In this document: positions 1-7,560 of the stretch, piece after piece | How the letters are laid out: each line of letters opens with the position of its first letter | Position numbering within the stretch: the stretch's first letter is position 1 | Source: Kiritimatiellia bacterium | GTDB taxonomy: Bacteria > Verrucomicrobiota > Kiritimatiellia > RFP12 > UBA1067 | Direction: 5' to 3' | NCBI GenBank assembly: GCA_017648225.1 | Contig: JAGCJE010000276.1 | Span: 1 to 15,323 of the forward strand | Length of the DNA: 15,323 nt | Translations under genes and position numbers: made by a program | Notes under the pieces: model-generated | Seen by the model: only the letters and a program-made list of their open reading frames with translations | The model's database searches: none | Told to the model about the DNA's origin: nothing

Positions 1-1113
1 ACCGCCATAATTAAGCCCGAACCAGGGCACCAGTGAATTGCAGATTACAACATCAAGCGGAAAGCCGACCTTGCGCAACTCGCTGACAACCCACTCCTGA
101 TGCTCTTTATTACCCTCATAAATATAGGGAGCGTGGAACATCGAGTGATTATAGAGCGATTTTAGCTGACCTAAATAATATTCCTTAGCCTTCTTCTCAT
201 CACCGAGCGCACGTTTAAGACGCCCGAGATTCGGCATTGCGCCCATGCAGGTATGAAGATAAGGCTTATTGGGCTCAAGATAACCCTTCGGCATAGGAAG
301 CTCAAAAGGAAGAACCTTGACAACCATCGGAATTGTAGCGAGAGTCTTACCCTTGTGAGTAACAGCTACCTTACCCTTATAAAGACCGCTCTTCTGGTTC
401 TTATCGGCATTGATGGTAATAAAGAACTGCTTAAAGGAATCCTTCTCAAGCTTAACGGGCAGAAGCTTATCAGCATCGCAAAATCCTTCGGTATACTGAT
501 TAAAGCCGCTCCTGTATGACTCAGCCGTATTAGGAGCCGAAACCCAATAAAACTTATCCTTGCCGTTCTTACGAACGCGGGCATAGTTAGCGGGCTCTTT
601 ATCCTTAACGACCTTGATAAGGTTCTCGTCATGGAGCAAAAGTTCCGGCGTAAGTTTAAGGCCCGTATCATCGAAGTAACTGACCCAGCCGTTGCCGTTC
701 TGGAACCAAAGCTTAACTACGCGGATATCGTTATTAAGACCAGGTAAATCGACCTTAAGCTCGACATTATCGAGATCCTTAAACGAGAAAAGCTGAAATG
801 AGCAGGACTCGAACTCGCCCTGGGCCAAAACGCACTTAACAGTACCGTTAAGCTCACCATCATCCGGCCAAGTATCTTCAAGGCGCATAATCTCGCTCAT
901 CGCAGGAACTGCGAAATACGCGACATCGCCCTTCTCGCCCGCATCCTTAAGACGCTTGGCGTTAACCTTTTTAAGCGCGCTCGCGCGTTCGCGCTGAGCA
1001 TTCCAAACGGTATCCTCGACACCAGCCAATGAATTAAGCGGAAGTGCAGTTGAAAGCGTAACCGCTATAGTCGACATTAAAACCGACAAAGATGAGATAG
1101 TACTATTTTTCAT
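1..1113 (-). CDS. Secreted GH123/DUF4091-like protein, paralogue B (C-terminus outside window)
   Basis: An open frame of 371 codons runs from ATG (1113-1111) to the window edge without a stop. It starts with a signal peptide (hydrophobic residues about 8-30, likely cut after SLA), then aligns without large gaps to residues 1-366 of the protein at 3341-5173; most positions match by eye, for example RLEDTWPDDGELNGTVK, LWFQNGNGWVSYF, LTPELLLHDENLIKVVK and LPFELPMPKGYL. What is present is the N-terminal beta-rich domain and the start of the barrel-like domain. The part that would carry the acidic Asp-Glu pair lies outside, so activity cannot be judged. There is no Shine-Dalgarno sequence. The -10 box ends 6 bp before the ATG, so the mRNA is probably leaderless; an alternative start at Met13 would still leave a signal peptide. 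The gene is separated from the upstream operon by a hairpin and has its own promoter. Function is inferred: an exported glycan-acting protein. Confidence 0.85.
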   Translation of the reverse strand, partial: MKNSTISSLSVLMSTIAVTLSTALPLNSLAGVEDTVWNAQRERASALKKVNAKRLKDAGEKGDVAYFAVPAMSEIMRLEDTWPDDGELNGTVKCVLAQGEFESCSFQLFSFKDLDNVELKVDLPGLNNDIRVVKLWFQNGNGWVSYFDDTGLKLTPELLLHDENLIKVVKDKEPANYARVRKNGKDKFYWVSAPNTAESYRSGFNQYTEGFCDADKLLPVKLEKDSFKQFFITINADKNQKSGLYKGKVAVTHKGKTLATIPMVVKVLPFELPMPKGYLEPNKPYLHTCMGAMPNLGRLKRALGDEKKAKEYYLGQLKSLYNHSMFHAPYIYEGNKEHQEWVVSELRKVGFPLDVVICNSLVPWFGLNYGG

Positions 1114-1119
1114 AATTGC

Positions 1120-1149
1120 ATTTTACTAAATAGCGGCGCTTAAATGCAA
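1120..1149 (-). promoter_or_regulatory. Sigma-70-type promoter of paralogue B
   Basis: On the minus strand TTGCAT (1149-1144) and TAAAAT (1125-1120) are separated by 18 bp. The same two hexamers with the same spacer lie upstream of the paralogue at 5173, and the flanking CATTGCATT and TTTAGTAAAAT are also shared, which is stronger evidence than either match to consensus. The expected transcription start, 7 bp after the -10, is the A of the ATG at 1113. Confidence 0.6.
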
Positions 1150-1166
1150 TGAAAAATATTGTTTTT

Positions 1167-1210
1167 ACGGCGTTCTTGAAGGCTCTTAAAAGAGTCCTCA
1201 AGAACGCCGT
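1167..1210 (-). terminator. Long hairpin, probable terminator after the 693-residue protein gene
   Basis: ACGGCGTTCTTGA (1167-1179) is the exact reverse complement of TCAAGAACGCCGT (1198-1210). The 18 bases between can extend the stem (GG/CC and CTC/GAG pairs), leaving a very small A/T loop. It starts 29 bp past the stop codon at 1240. On the minus strand it is followed by AAAAACAATATTTTTC, not by an immediate U-run, so it is not a textbook intrinsic terminator; it could equally protect the 3' end of the mRNA. It lies just upstream of the next promoter, as expected of a boundary. Confidence 0.6.
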
Positions 1211-1239
1211 GATGGTGACTGCTATTTAACGATAAAAGC

Positions 1240-3321
1240 TTATTCGGCCGTAAAGACATCGTCGAGCCATTCGCGGCGCATATTCTCAACGATGAAGTTG
1301 ATATTGAGCATCTTCTCGCCGACGGCATCGTAAGTCTCGAGAACCTCGTCCTCGGTCATTGAGGGTTTAATCTTCTTAAGATACGGATTGATCGAATCGA
1401 CGAGGGGCTTAACCTTAGCGAGATAGAACTTCTGGTCACCGAGCTCAGGGTCAGACCACTTTTCGATATAACCGTTCTCGCGCGGCGAACAAGACGCGTT
1501 AAAGATGTTCCTACCCTTAATAAGGAGCTTACGCTTAATAACAGCCATAGCCGCCTTATCAAAGCCAGTAAACTTCATCTCAGCGAACGAGGAGCGCGAG
1601 TGAACGGTCGTCGAACCGCCGAGACTGTAACCGCCCTTCATCCAGTTGATAAACTCGACATACCAAGCGGGTGTCTTATCGCTCGGGATCGAAGCGAAGA
1701 CGAGTTCCCACGGGAATGTAATGAGCGAGGCTACGCCATCATCAAGATATACGGTATCGATTCTAATGTTGTTCCTGTTAGCGCGATGACCCGTAAAGTT
1801 ATCGTACTGAGTTAAGAACGAAGCATCCATCTTACCCCCTTCTTTAGGCGAGAACATAAGGCAGTGATAAGGTGAATCAATACCCGTAGCGACATAAGAC
1901 TCAAAGCCAGGAACGCCAGCGAAGCCGTTCTTAACATCATTAATATTATCGAGGAAGAGTCTTAAGACCATTCTTACGCCCTCACCGTCAGCATAGGCGA
2001 AGAACTCGGTCGGGCGGAACTTAGCTCCATCATCAACCGTCATCTCGCGCCCAGTAAGCGCCGCGTCAGTTTCGATAAGGAACTTAAGATTGTCGCCGTA
2101 CTTCAAATTAAGAAGACCCTTCTTAGCCTTGGCGTAAACGGGAGAGTCAACTACGCTCTTAACGTCGCGCGGCGCATCCGCCCACCAAAAGCACTCGGTC
2201 TTAACCTGCTTACGAGCGGGAACGACCTTCTCGCGCATAGCGAGAACTTTGCGAAGAGCCTTCTCATTGTGTTTCTTATTAAGCTGTTTAGCGACATCCG
2301 AGAGGAACTTCGCGTACTCTACCTTATCGCCCTTCTTGCCAATCGACTCGAGATAATCCTCAGCAATATCATCAGCATCGGAATAATCCTCTACCGCGTC
2401 AGTAAGCGCTACATAGCGCTTAGCCTGAACTAAAGCGTTGTCAATGCGCTTTTGAGCGTGGGGATCCTTAACTGTAATGGGATTAGCGATAAATTCTTTA
2501 GCGAACTTATATGTGTAAGAGGCGAGGTAGTCGTAATTAGCAGCATAACTAAAGAGCTGCTGGCTAGTAGGACGCCTCTTGTCAGTGCGCTTAATAAAGA
2601 ATTCAATCAACTCCTTACGACCCTTAACCGTAGCCGTGTAACCTTGGGGATTCCAAGTAACGGCGAGATTATTAAATACAGCGAAAAGCGCGTCGGAATT
2701 GGGATTAAGCTTAAGGTTATCGTCAAGCATCTTATCGAGCTTGGCGAACATATCCTTACCGTACGTAGCGTTGCAGAATTTCACATAGTCCGCGGCAAGA
2801 CCATAGCCATAACCATGAGGAGCCTTAGCCTTGGCAAAAAGAGCGCTAAAATAGGCTTCGTCCTTTTTAGGGGCTTTTTTAGCTGTAGGATCCGCGACTG
2901 GCTCTACGCTCGTTATGCGCTTAACCTCAGCGAGTTTCGCCGCGGCTAAATCGCGATCCGCGCCCTGGAGATTAAGATTCTTAATCGGATACTCGACAGC
3001 AGCGATCGCCGCGTTCACATCGCGCGTCGCTTCGAGATGACATCTCGCGATCTGGCGGCAGATTTCGATCTTCTCTCTAGGAAGATAAATATCCTTTTGG
3101 AGTTCTTCATTGAGTTTCTTAAGCGCGGCGTCTATATCGTTGTGCCAATAGTTGGCGAAGCCGCCCTTAAAGTTCTTTCTTATAAGATCGTCTGTCGACT
3201 TCTTAAGCGCCATCCAAGCATTTTGGCTCGCTTTAGCTGGGCTTATCGGCTTTTTAGGCGCGGGAGCGGCTACAACCGCAAGAGCCGTCAATACAGAAAA
3301 TACAAACATCAACTTTTTCAT
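1240..3321 (-). CDS. Large secreted protein of unknown family (helical N-terminal half, beta-rich C-terminal half)
   Basis: I do not recognise this 693-residue protein. It begins with a signal peptide (residues 1 to about 19, cut near VVAAPA) and a Lys/Pro-rich linker. Residues about 30-370 are mostly predicted helical with TPR-like spacing (for example 60-135 and 190-330) but without a clear repeat consensus. Residues about 375-600 look beta-rich, with paired aromatic/glycine segments such as EFFAYADGEGVRMVLRLFLDN (from residue 439), and resemble the CBM9-like/DOMON sandwich found in many secreted PVC proteins; this is only a fold guess. A short helical tail closes the protein. The start is supported by AAAGGAG (3336-3330) 8 bp before the ATG. 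It lies 19 bp behind the GH123/DUF4091-like gene and should be co-transcribed with it, which suggests a shared extracellular glycan-related role. No catalytic motif was identified. Confidence 0.88.
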   Translation of the reverse strand: MKKLMFVFSVLTALAVVAAPAPKKPISPAKASQNAWMALKKSTDDLIRKNFKGGFANYWHNDIDAALKKLNEELQKDIYLPREKIEICRQIARCHLEATRDVNAAIAAVEYPIKNLNLQGADRDLAAAKLAEVKRITSVEPVADPTAKKAPKKDEAYFSALFAKAKAPHGYGYGLAADYVKFCNATYGKDMFAKLDKMLDDNLKLNPNSDALFAVFNNLAVTWNPQGYTATVKGRKELIEFFIKRTDKRRPTSQQLFSYAANYDYLASYTYKFAKEFIANPITVKDPHAQKRIDNALVQAKRYVALTDAVEDYSDADDIAEDYLESIGKKGDKVEYAKFLSDVAKQLNKKHNEKALRKVLAMREKVVPARKQVKTECFWWADAPRDVKSVVDSPVYAKAKKGLLNLKYGDNLKFLIETDAALTGREMTVDDGAKFRPTEFFAYADGEGVRMVLRLFLDNINDVKNGFAGVPGFESYVATGIDSPYHCLMFSPKEGGKMDASFLTQYDNFTGHRANRNNIRIDTVYLDDGVASLITFPWELVFASIPSDKTPAWYVEFINWMKGGYSLGGSTTVHSRSSFAEMKFTGFDKAAMAVIKRKLLIKGRNIFNASCSPRENGYIEKWSDPELGDQKFYLAKVKPLVDSINPYLKKIKPSMTEDEVLETYDAVGEKMLNINFIVENMRREWLDDVFTAE

Positions 3322-3340
3322 TTTTGAAACTCCTTTATTC

Positions 3341-5173
3341 TTACTTACCGAGGGCCTTGCGCATTTCCATAATATAGCGAATCATCTCAAGACGGGCGAG
3401 ATTTAAATCTACAGACTCGCGATTGAGCATCGCTAAATACATAAGCGACTTCTTAGCGGTAATTCGAGCGTCAACATCACCGTTCTTAAGGCACTCGTCA
3501 GCGAGCTGCTTAAGATACGTACCATAGCGGATATCATCACAAGCTTCGCGGAAGCCGGCGTACTGAATCGTCTCCATAAGACCCTGAGAGTTAGCATAAG
3601 TTATAACCATCGGGCGATAAAGAACAGCGTAAAGATCGTTAAAATTACCAATAGCGAACTCATAGTTAAACGACATAGTAGCGCCATTAAGCCAGCCTAA
3701 GAGACCATGCTGACGACGCGTAAACTGGGGGTTCTCGCTGCCGGTATGCTGACAAGCGTAAAAGCCGAGGTAATCAGCACCGATTTCGCGCCAAGGACGC
3801 GTAGACTCGTACATATTGTCAGGGCGAGAGCCAATAGGCTGGAACGAATAAGCGTATCCTCCCTTATAAAGCAATGCTCCGTGACCCGCGCAACCTAAAT
3901 GAATACCATACTTCTCATATTCGCGGAACATTTCGCGGTGAGCCGTAACGAAGGCCGTACCCTGCTCATCGCCGTGAGGACAAAGCACCGTCGCGCCGGG
4001 GAAATGCTTAGAATAATACTCGTGGCACTTTTTAGCGCCCTTCTTAGCGTCCATGACATTCTGCCAGCTCATACGACCGCCGAAGTTAAGCGCGTACCAA
4101 GGAACGAGGGGACTACCCATAACTACATCGAGAGGAAATCCGATTTCCTTAAGCATCGGAATGCACCACTCATTGCTGCCGTTAAAGTAAGGAGAGTGGA
4201 ACATGGAGTGATCATAAAGCGACTGAAGGTGATTTCTGAAATACTTCATAGCCTTCTCTTTATCGCCGCCGAAATTCGAGGTAATGCGACCTAAAGACGG
4301 CATTGCGCCCATGCACGAATGAACGTACGAAACCTTAGGATTAAGGTAGCCCTTAGGTAACGGAAGCTCAAAGGGAAGAACCTTAACAGCTAAGGGAACA
4401 GTGTGAAGGAGCTTACCCTTGCGAGTAACCTTAACTACACCCTTGTAAACGCCAGGCTTTTGATCCTTAGCAGCCTTAATCGTGAGGAAGAACTGCTTAA
4501 AGGAATTCTTCTCGAGTTTTACCGGCTGAAGCTTATCGGCATCAACAAAGCCCTCGTCGTACTGATTAAACGATCCCGCGCCTGATTCAGCAGCACGAGG
4601 AGCCGTAATCCATAAGAACTTATCCTTACCGTCCTTGCGAACGCGCGCATAGTTGGCAGGCTCTTCGTCCTTTACGACCTTAATAAGATTTTCATCATGA
4701 AGAAGAAGCTCCGGGGTAAGCTTAAGACCAACGTCCTCGAAGTAACTGACCCAACCGTTGCCGTTCTGGAACCAAAGCTTAACGACGCGAAGATCATTCT
4801 CAAGCTTAAGATCGACATCAAGCTCAACATTCTCTAAATTCTTAAGCGAGAAAAGCTGGAATGAGCAAGCTTCAAATTCACCCTTGGCGAGAACAGTCTT
4901 TACAGTACCGTTGAACTGACCATCTTCAGGCCAAGTATCCTCTAAGCGCATAAGTTCGCTCATCGCGGGAACTGCGAAGTGAACGACATCACCCTCGCCC
5001 TTCATAGCCTTAATGCGCTCGGCATTAACCTTCTTAAGCTCCTCAGCGCGCTCACGCTGAGAATGCCAAACGGATCTATCGACTCTAACCTCAGAGTCGG
5101 CAAACGCCGCGCACACAGACAACTGCATAAAAAGCGCCGAAAGCGCAACAGTTTTCAACGAACTTACATTCAT
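3341..5173 (-). CDS. Secreted GH123/DUF4091-like protein, paralogue A
   Basis: This is a complete 610-residue exported protein. A signal peptide (1-25, cut after AFA) is followed by a beta-sandwich-like N-terminal domain (about 60-270), then a barrel-like domain (about 275-555) and a helical tail. Features that fit the GH123/DUF4091 group are the adjacent acidic pair in PHGDEQG (Asp402-Glu403), which resembles the Asp-Glu pair used by GH123 beta-N-acetylgalactosaminidases in substrate-assisted catalysis, and the C-terminal FREACDDIRYGTYLKQL segment (from residue 541), which resembles the 'REGxDDxRY' signature of this superfamily. The actual substrate cannot be read from sequence, and activity is unproven. 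The start is supported by AGGAAAG (5183-5177). Transcription should begin near 5251, giving a leader of about 78 bases. It is the first gene of an operon with the 693-residue protein, and a close paralogue lies at 1-1113. Confidence 0.9.
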   Translation of the reverse strand: MNVSSLKTVALSALFMQLSVCAAFADSEVRVDRSVWHSQRERAEELKKVNAERIKAMKGEGDVVHFAVPAMSELMRLEDTWPEDGQFNGTVKTVLAKGEFEACSFQLFSLKNLENVELDVDLKLENDLRVVKLWFQNGNGWVSYFEDVGLKLTPELLLHDENLIKVVKDEEPANYARVRKDGKDKFLWITAPRAAESGAGSFNQYDEGFVDADKLQPVKLEKNSFKQFFLTIKAAKDQKPGVYKGVVKVTRKGKLLHTVPLAVKVLPFELPLPKGYLNPKVSYVHSCMGAMPSLGRITSNFGGDKEKAMKYFRNHLQSLYDHSMFHSPYFNGSNEWCIPMLKEIGFPLDVVMGSPLVPWYALNFGGRMSWQNVMDAKKGAKKCHEYYSKHFPGATVLCPHGDEQGTAFVTAHREMFREYEKYGIHLGCAGHGALLYKGGYAYSFQPIGSRPDNMYESTRPWREIGADYLGFYACQHTGSENPQFTRRQHGLLGWLNGATMSFNYEFAIGNFNDLYAVLYRPMVITYANSQGLMETIQYAGFREACDDIRYGTYLKQLADECLKNGDVDARITAKKSLMYLAMLNRESVDLNLARLEMIRYIMEMRKALGK

Positions 5174-5221
5174 ATACTTTCCTTTAATTTCGAATATCTT
5201 TTTGTTTCCGTAAAAAATTTG

Positions 5222-5251
5222 TCACCTCAAACGCAATCCTATCAAAAACAT
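5222..5251 (-). other. Possible 9-codon leaderless upstream ORF in the leader of paralogue A
   Basis: On the minus strand an ATG (5251-5249) stands exactly 6 bp after the -10 box, the same place where paralogue B has its true start codon. Here it opens a 9-codon frame (MFLIGLRLR) that stops at TGA (5224-5222). The frame is in phase with the main gene at 5173, 48 bp further on. It could be a translated leader peptide or simply what is left of an earlier start. Conservation would decide; none can be judged here. Confidence 0.25.
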
Positions 5252-5257
5252 TTATCA

Positions 5258-5287
5258 ATTTTACTAAAAATAGATGCCTGAATGCAA
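5258..5287 (-). promoter_or_regulatory. Sigma-70-type promoter of the paralogue A operon
   Basis: On the minus strand TTGCAT (5287-5282), an 18-bp spacer and TAAAAT (5263-5258) repeat the arrangement upstream of paralogue B, including flanking TTTTCATTGCATT and TTTAGTAAAAT. The predicted start is about 5251. The spacer sequence itself has diverged apart from a CTATTT block, so the shared parts are the contact elements. Confidence 0.6.
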
Positions 5288-5351
5288 TGAAAACATCTAC
5301 CTAACCGATTACACCTAATCCCGCAGACTGTTCTTCGTCGAGGAATTATAG

Positions 5352-5357
5352 TATAAT
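5352..5357 (+). promoter_or_regulatory. Consensus -10 box of the AEC permease gene
   Basis: An exact TATAAT sits 10 bp before the ATG at 5368. No good -35 is visible at 16-18 bp. A start 7 bp downstream would leave about 4 bases of leader, and no Shine-Dalgarno sequence precedes the ATG, so near-leaderless initiation is likely. It fires away from the divergent paralogue A operon; the two promoters share the 5258-5357 region. Confidence 0.5.
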
Positions 5358-5367
5358 TTCCCTTCAC

Positions 5368-6288
5368 ATGGAAAATCTCGTCACAGTCGCGACACAGGTC
5401 GCAATTCTTTTCGCTCTCATCGGAGTCGGATTCGTCTGCCGCAGGACGAAACTTCTTAACGATTCGTCCGTAACGGGTCTTATAAACATTCTCCTCATCA
5501 TCGTTACGCCTTGTCTCGTCATCGATGTCTTTCAGCGGCCCTTCGACCCCGCAAAAATGCGGGCGCTTTCGATCGCATTCGCCGTTTCGTTTGCCGCCCA
5601 CTTTATAATGATCGCTCTCGCCTCGGCATTTTTCCGTCGCGGCGACGACAGGACGCGGACCGTATTCAAATGCGCGACGGTATTTTCAAACGCCGGTTTT
5701 ATGGGAATTCCTCTCGAGCAGGCGATTCTCGGAGACGAGGGCGTTTTCTTCGGAATCGTTTATGTCGTCATATTCAATCTTATGATCTGGAGCTGGGGTC
5801 TTAAAACGATGGGCGGGGGAAGCGGATGGAGAAAGATACTCGTCAATCCGGGCACCGTCGGTCTTTTAGCCGGCTTTCCCCTTTTCCTCTGCTCCGTGAA
5901 ACTTCCCGAGGTCGTCGGAAAGCCTATCCACATGCTTTCAATGCTGAATACTCCCATACCGATGATAGTCATCGGCTATTATCTCGCAGGATCAAGATTT
6001 ACGCGCGTCTTCCGAGAACCGGGCGCCTGGACCGCCGGATTCATGCGCCTTATAGTATGCCCGCTCATTCTTATCGCGAGCTTTTATCCGTTCCGGCACG
6101 ATCTCGACAGAATGATGATGCTCGCGCTCGTCACGGCGGCTTCCGCGCCTGTAGCGGCGATGGTCTCGATGTTCGCCGCAAAATACGGTCGCGATGCCGA
6201 GGTTTCGGCCGGACTCGTTAGCGCCACGACGCTTTTAAGCATATTGACGATGCCTCCCATCATCGCGCTCGCCATGGCCGTATTATAA
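5368..6288 (+). CDS. AEC-family (auxin efflux carrier-type) permease
   Basis: This 306-residue inner-membrane protein is close to the usual length of bacterial AEC transporters (about 310-320 residues, ten helices). Hydrophobic segments are visible at about 8-25, 36-55, 66-88, 124-144, 160-178, 191-208, 223-240, 248-270 and 282-305. Hallmarks are the proline-broken second helix (IIVTPCLVIDVF, 44-55) and the SNAGFMGIPL motif (107-116), typical of the family, with a matching broken helix late in the protein (ILTMPPIIAL). Family members move organic anions such as malate or malonate; the substrate here is unknown. It is transcribed divergently from the secreted-protein operon. The next gene, 76 bp downstream, has its own promoter, so this is probably a single-gene unit. 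Codon use is richer in GC than in the minus-strand genes at 1-5173. Confidence 0.9.
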   Translation: MENLVTVATQVAILFALIGVGFVCRRTKLLNDSSVTGLINILLIIVTPCLVIDVFQRPFDPAKMRALSIAFAVSFAAHFIMIALASAFFRRGDDRTRTVFKCATVFSNAGFMGIPLEQAILGDEGVFFGIVYVVIFNLMIWSWGLKTMGGGSGWRKILVNPGTVGLLAGFPLFLCSVKLPEVVGKPIHMLSMLNTPIPMIVIGYYLAGSRFTRVFREPGAWTAGFMRLIVCPLILIASFYPFRHDLDRMMMLALVTAASAPVAAMVSMFAAKYGRDAEVSAGLVSATTLLSILTMPPIIALAMAVL

Positions 6289-6347
6289 AAACGCTTCCGG
6301 CGACGACCCAGAACAAAAGGAAACATGCGCATCATCCCTCTCCTTTA

Positions 6348-6356
6348 TGGTATAAT
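6348..6356 (+). promoter_or_regulatory. Extended -10 promoter of the cysteine desulfurase operon
   Basis: TGGTATAAT carries both the TGn extension (6348-6350) and a perfect TATAAT (6351-6356). The start codon follows 8 bp later at 6365, so the transcript should begin within one or two bases of the ATG. No -35 is evident, which fits an extended -10 promoter. Confidence 0.6.
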
Positions 6357-6364
6357 ATTAAAAT

Positions 6365-7549
6365 ATGGACAGAACCGTTTATTTAGACAACAACGCAACA
6401 ACACGCATCGCGCCGGAAGTAAGGGACGTGATGCTCCCCTTTTTCGGCGAACTTTACGGAAATCCGAGCTCTATGCACGCCTTCGGCGGTCAGGTCGCGA
6501 AATATATCGACCGCGCGCGCGAAGAGGTAGCCAGATTCATCAACGCTTCGCCCGAAGAGATAATCTTCACGTCATGCGCGACCGAGTCCGACAACGCGGC
6601 GATAAGAGGCTACGCCGATTTCCACGGTCGCGAGACTAAAATCATAACCTCAGCCGTTGAGCATCCCGCCGTTCTCCAGCCATGCCGCAGATTGAAGGCG
6701 CTCGGCCACGAGGTCGTCGAACTCGGCGTCGACGGCTTCGGGCGACTCAACCTAGAACAGCTTCGCGAAGAACTTAAAGGCACCAAGAAAGCCCTTGTTA
6801 CGATAATGTGGGCGAACAACGAAACCGGCACGGTCTTCCCGATTGAAAAAATCGCCGAAATCTGCAAAGAGTACGGCGCGACTCTCCATACCGACGCCGT
6901 TCAGATAGCGGGAAAGGCGAAGGTCGACGTTAAAGCGGCCGGTGTAGATATGCTTTCGATGTCGGGCCACAAGTTCCACGCGCCAAAGGGCATCGGTTTT
7001 CTCTATGTCAAGAAAGGCACTCTCCTTAAGCCGTTCATGCTCGGCGGTCATCAGGAAGCGGGTCGCCGTGCGGGTACGGAGAATGTTCCTTATATCCTCG
7101 GCCTCGCCAAGGCGTGTGAACTCGCCCGTCTCGGAATGGACGAAGAAAACGAGAAAATCGCCAAAATGCGCGACAGGCTCGAGGCGGGAATTCTCGCCGC
7201 ATGCCCGAACGTGCGCATAAACGGCGATAAGGAAAACAGACTCTCGAACACGCTCAACGTCAGCTTCGAATACATCGAAGGCGAGGCCATAGCATACAGC
7301 CTTTCGGATCTCGGAATCTGTATCTCTACGGGTTCGGCGTGCGCGTCAGGTTCGCTCGATCCGAGTCATGTGATTCGCGCGATGGGAGTACCCTTCACGG
7401 CAGTCCACGGTTCGGTAAGATTCTCGCTTTCGCGCTACAATACAGAACGCGACATCGACTACGTTCTCGAAAAACTGCCGCCCGTCATCAGGCATCTGAG
7501 GGATCTCTCCCCATTCGGCCCTGATATGGATCCGACAACCTTCCAATAA
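6365..7549 (+). CDS. iscS: Cysteine desulfurase (NifS/IscS type, class V aminotransferase fold)
   Basis: This 394-residue cytoplasmic PLP enzyme takes sulfur from L-cysteine as an enzyme persulfide, giving alanine, for Fe-S clusters or thiolated tRNA. Visible motifs are YLDNNATT (6-13), the cofactor-stacking histidine in VEHPAV (His100), NNETG (151-155), the PLP Schiff-base lysine in SGHKFHAPKG (Lys203), RRAGTEN (234-240) and the active-site cysteine in STGSACASGS (Cys326) on a group-I-like loop. It is full length, beginning directly at the family motif. There is no Shine-Dalgarno sequence, and the -10 box is 8 bp upstream. No scaffold gene (iscU/nifU) or regulator (iscR) is next to it; instead it is followed by a small HMA-like protein and polA. 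Whether it is closer to NifS or IscS cannot be settled by eye, so the symbol is provisional. Confidence 0.93.
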   Translation: MDRTVYLDNNATTRIAPEVRDVMLPFFGELYGNPSSMHAFGGQVAKYIDRAREEVARFINASPEEIIFTSCATESDNAAIRGYADFHGRETKIITSAVEHPAVLQPCRRLKALGHEVVELGVDGFGRLNLEQLREELKGTKKALVTIMWANNETGTVFPIEKIAEICKEYGATLHTDAVQIAGKAKVDVKAAGVDMLSMSGHKFHAPKGIGFLYVKKGTLLKPFMLGGHQEAGRRAGTENVPYILGLAKACELARLGMDEENEKIAKMRDRLEAGILAACPNVRINGDKENRLSNTLNVSFEYIEGEAIAYSLSDLGICISTGSACASGSLDPSHVIRAMGVPFTAVHGSVRFSLSRYNTERDIDYVLEKLPPVIRHLRDLSPFGPDMDPTTFQ

Positions 7550-7560
7550 CCTAGACGAAT

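Noticed and set aside
253..519. Plus-strand open frame opposite the left-edge gene
   Set aside because: It is antisense to the well-conserved paralogue B frame, is rich in Leu/Ile/Lys from reverse reading of CTT/AAG codons, and similar antisense frames appear at matching places opposite paralogue A (for example 4403-4585).
2452..2949. 165-codon plus-strand frame
   Set aside because: It lies wholly inside the 693-residue protein gene on the other strand, has no ribosome binding site and no family resemblance.
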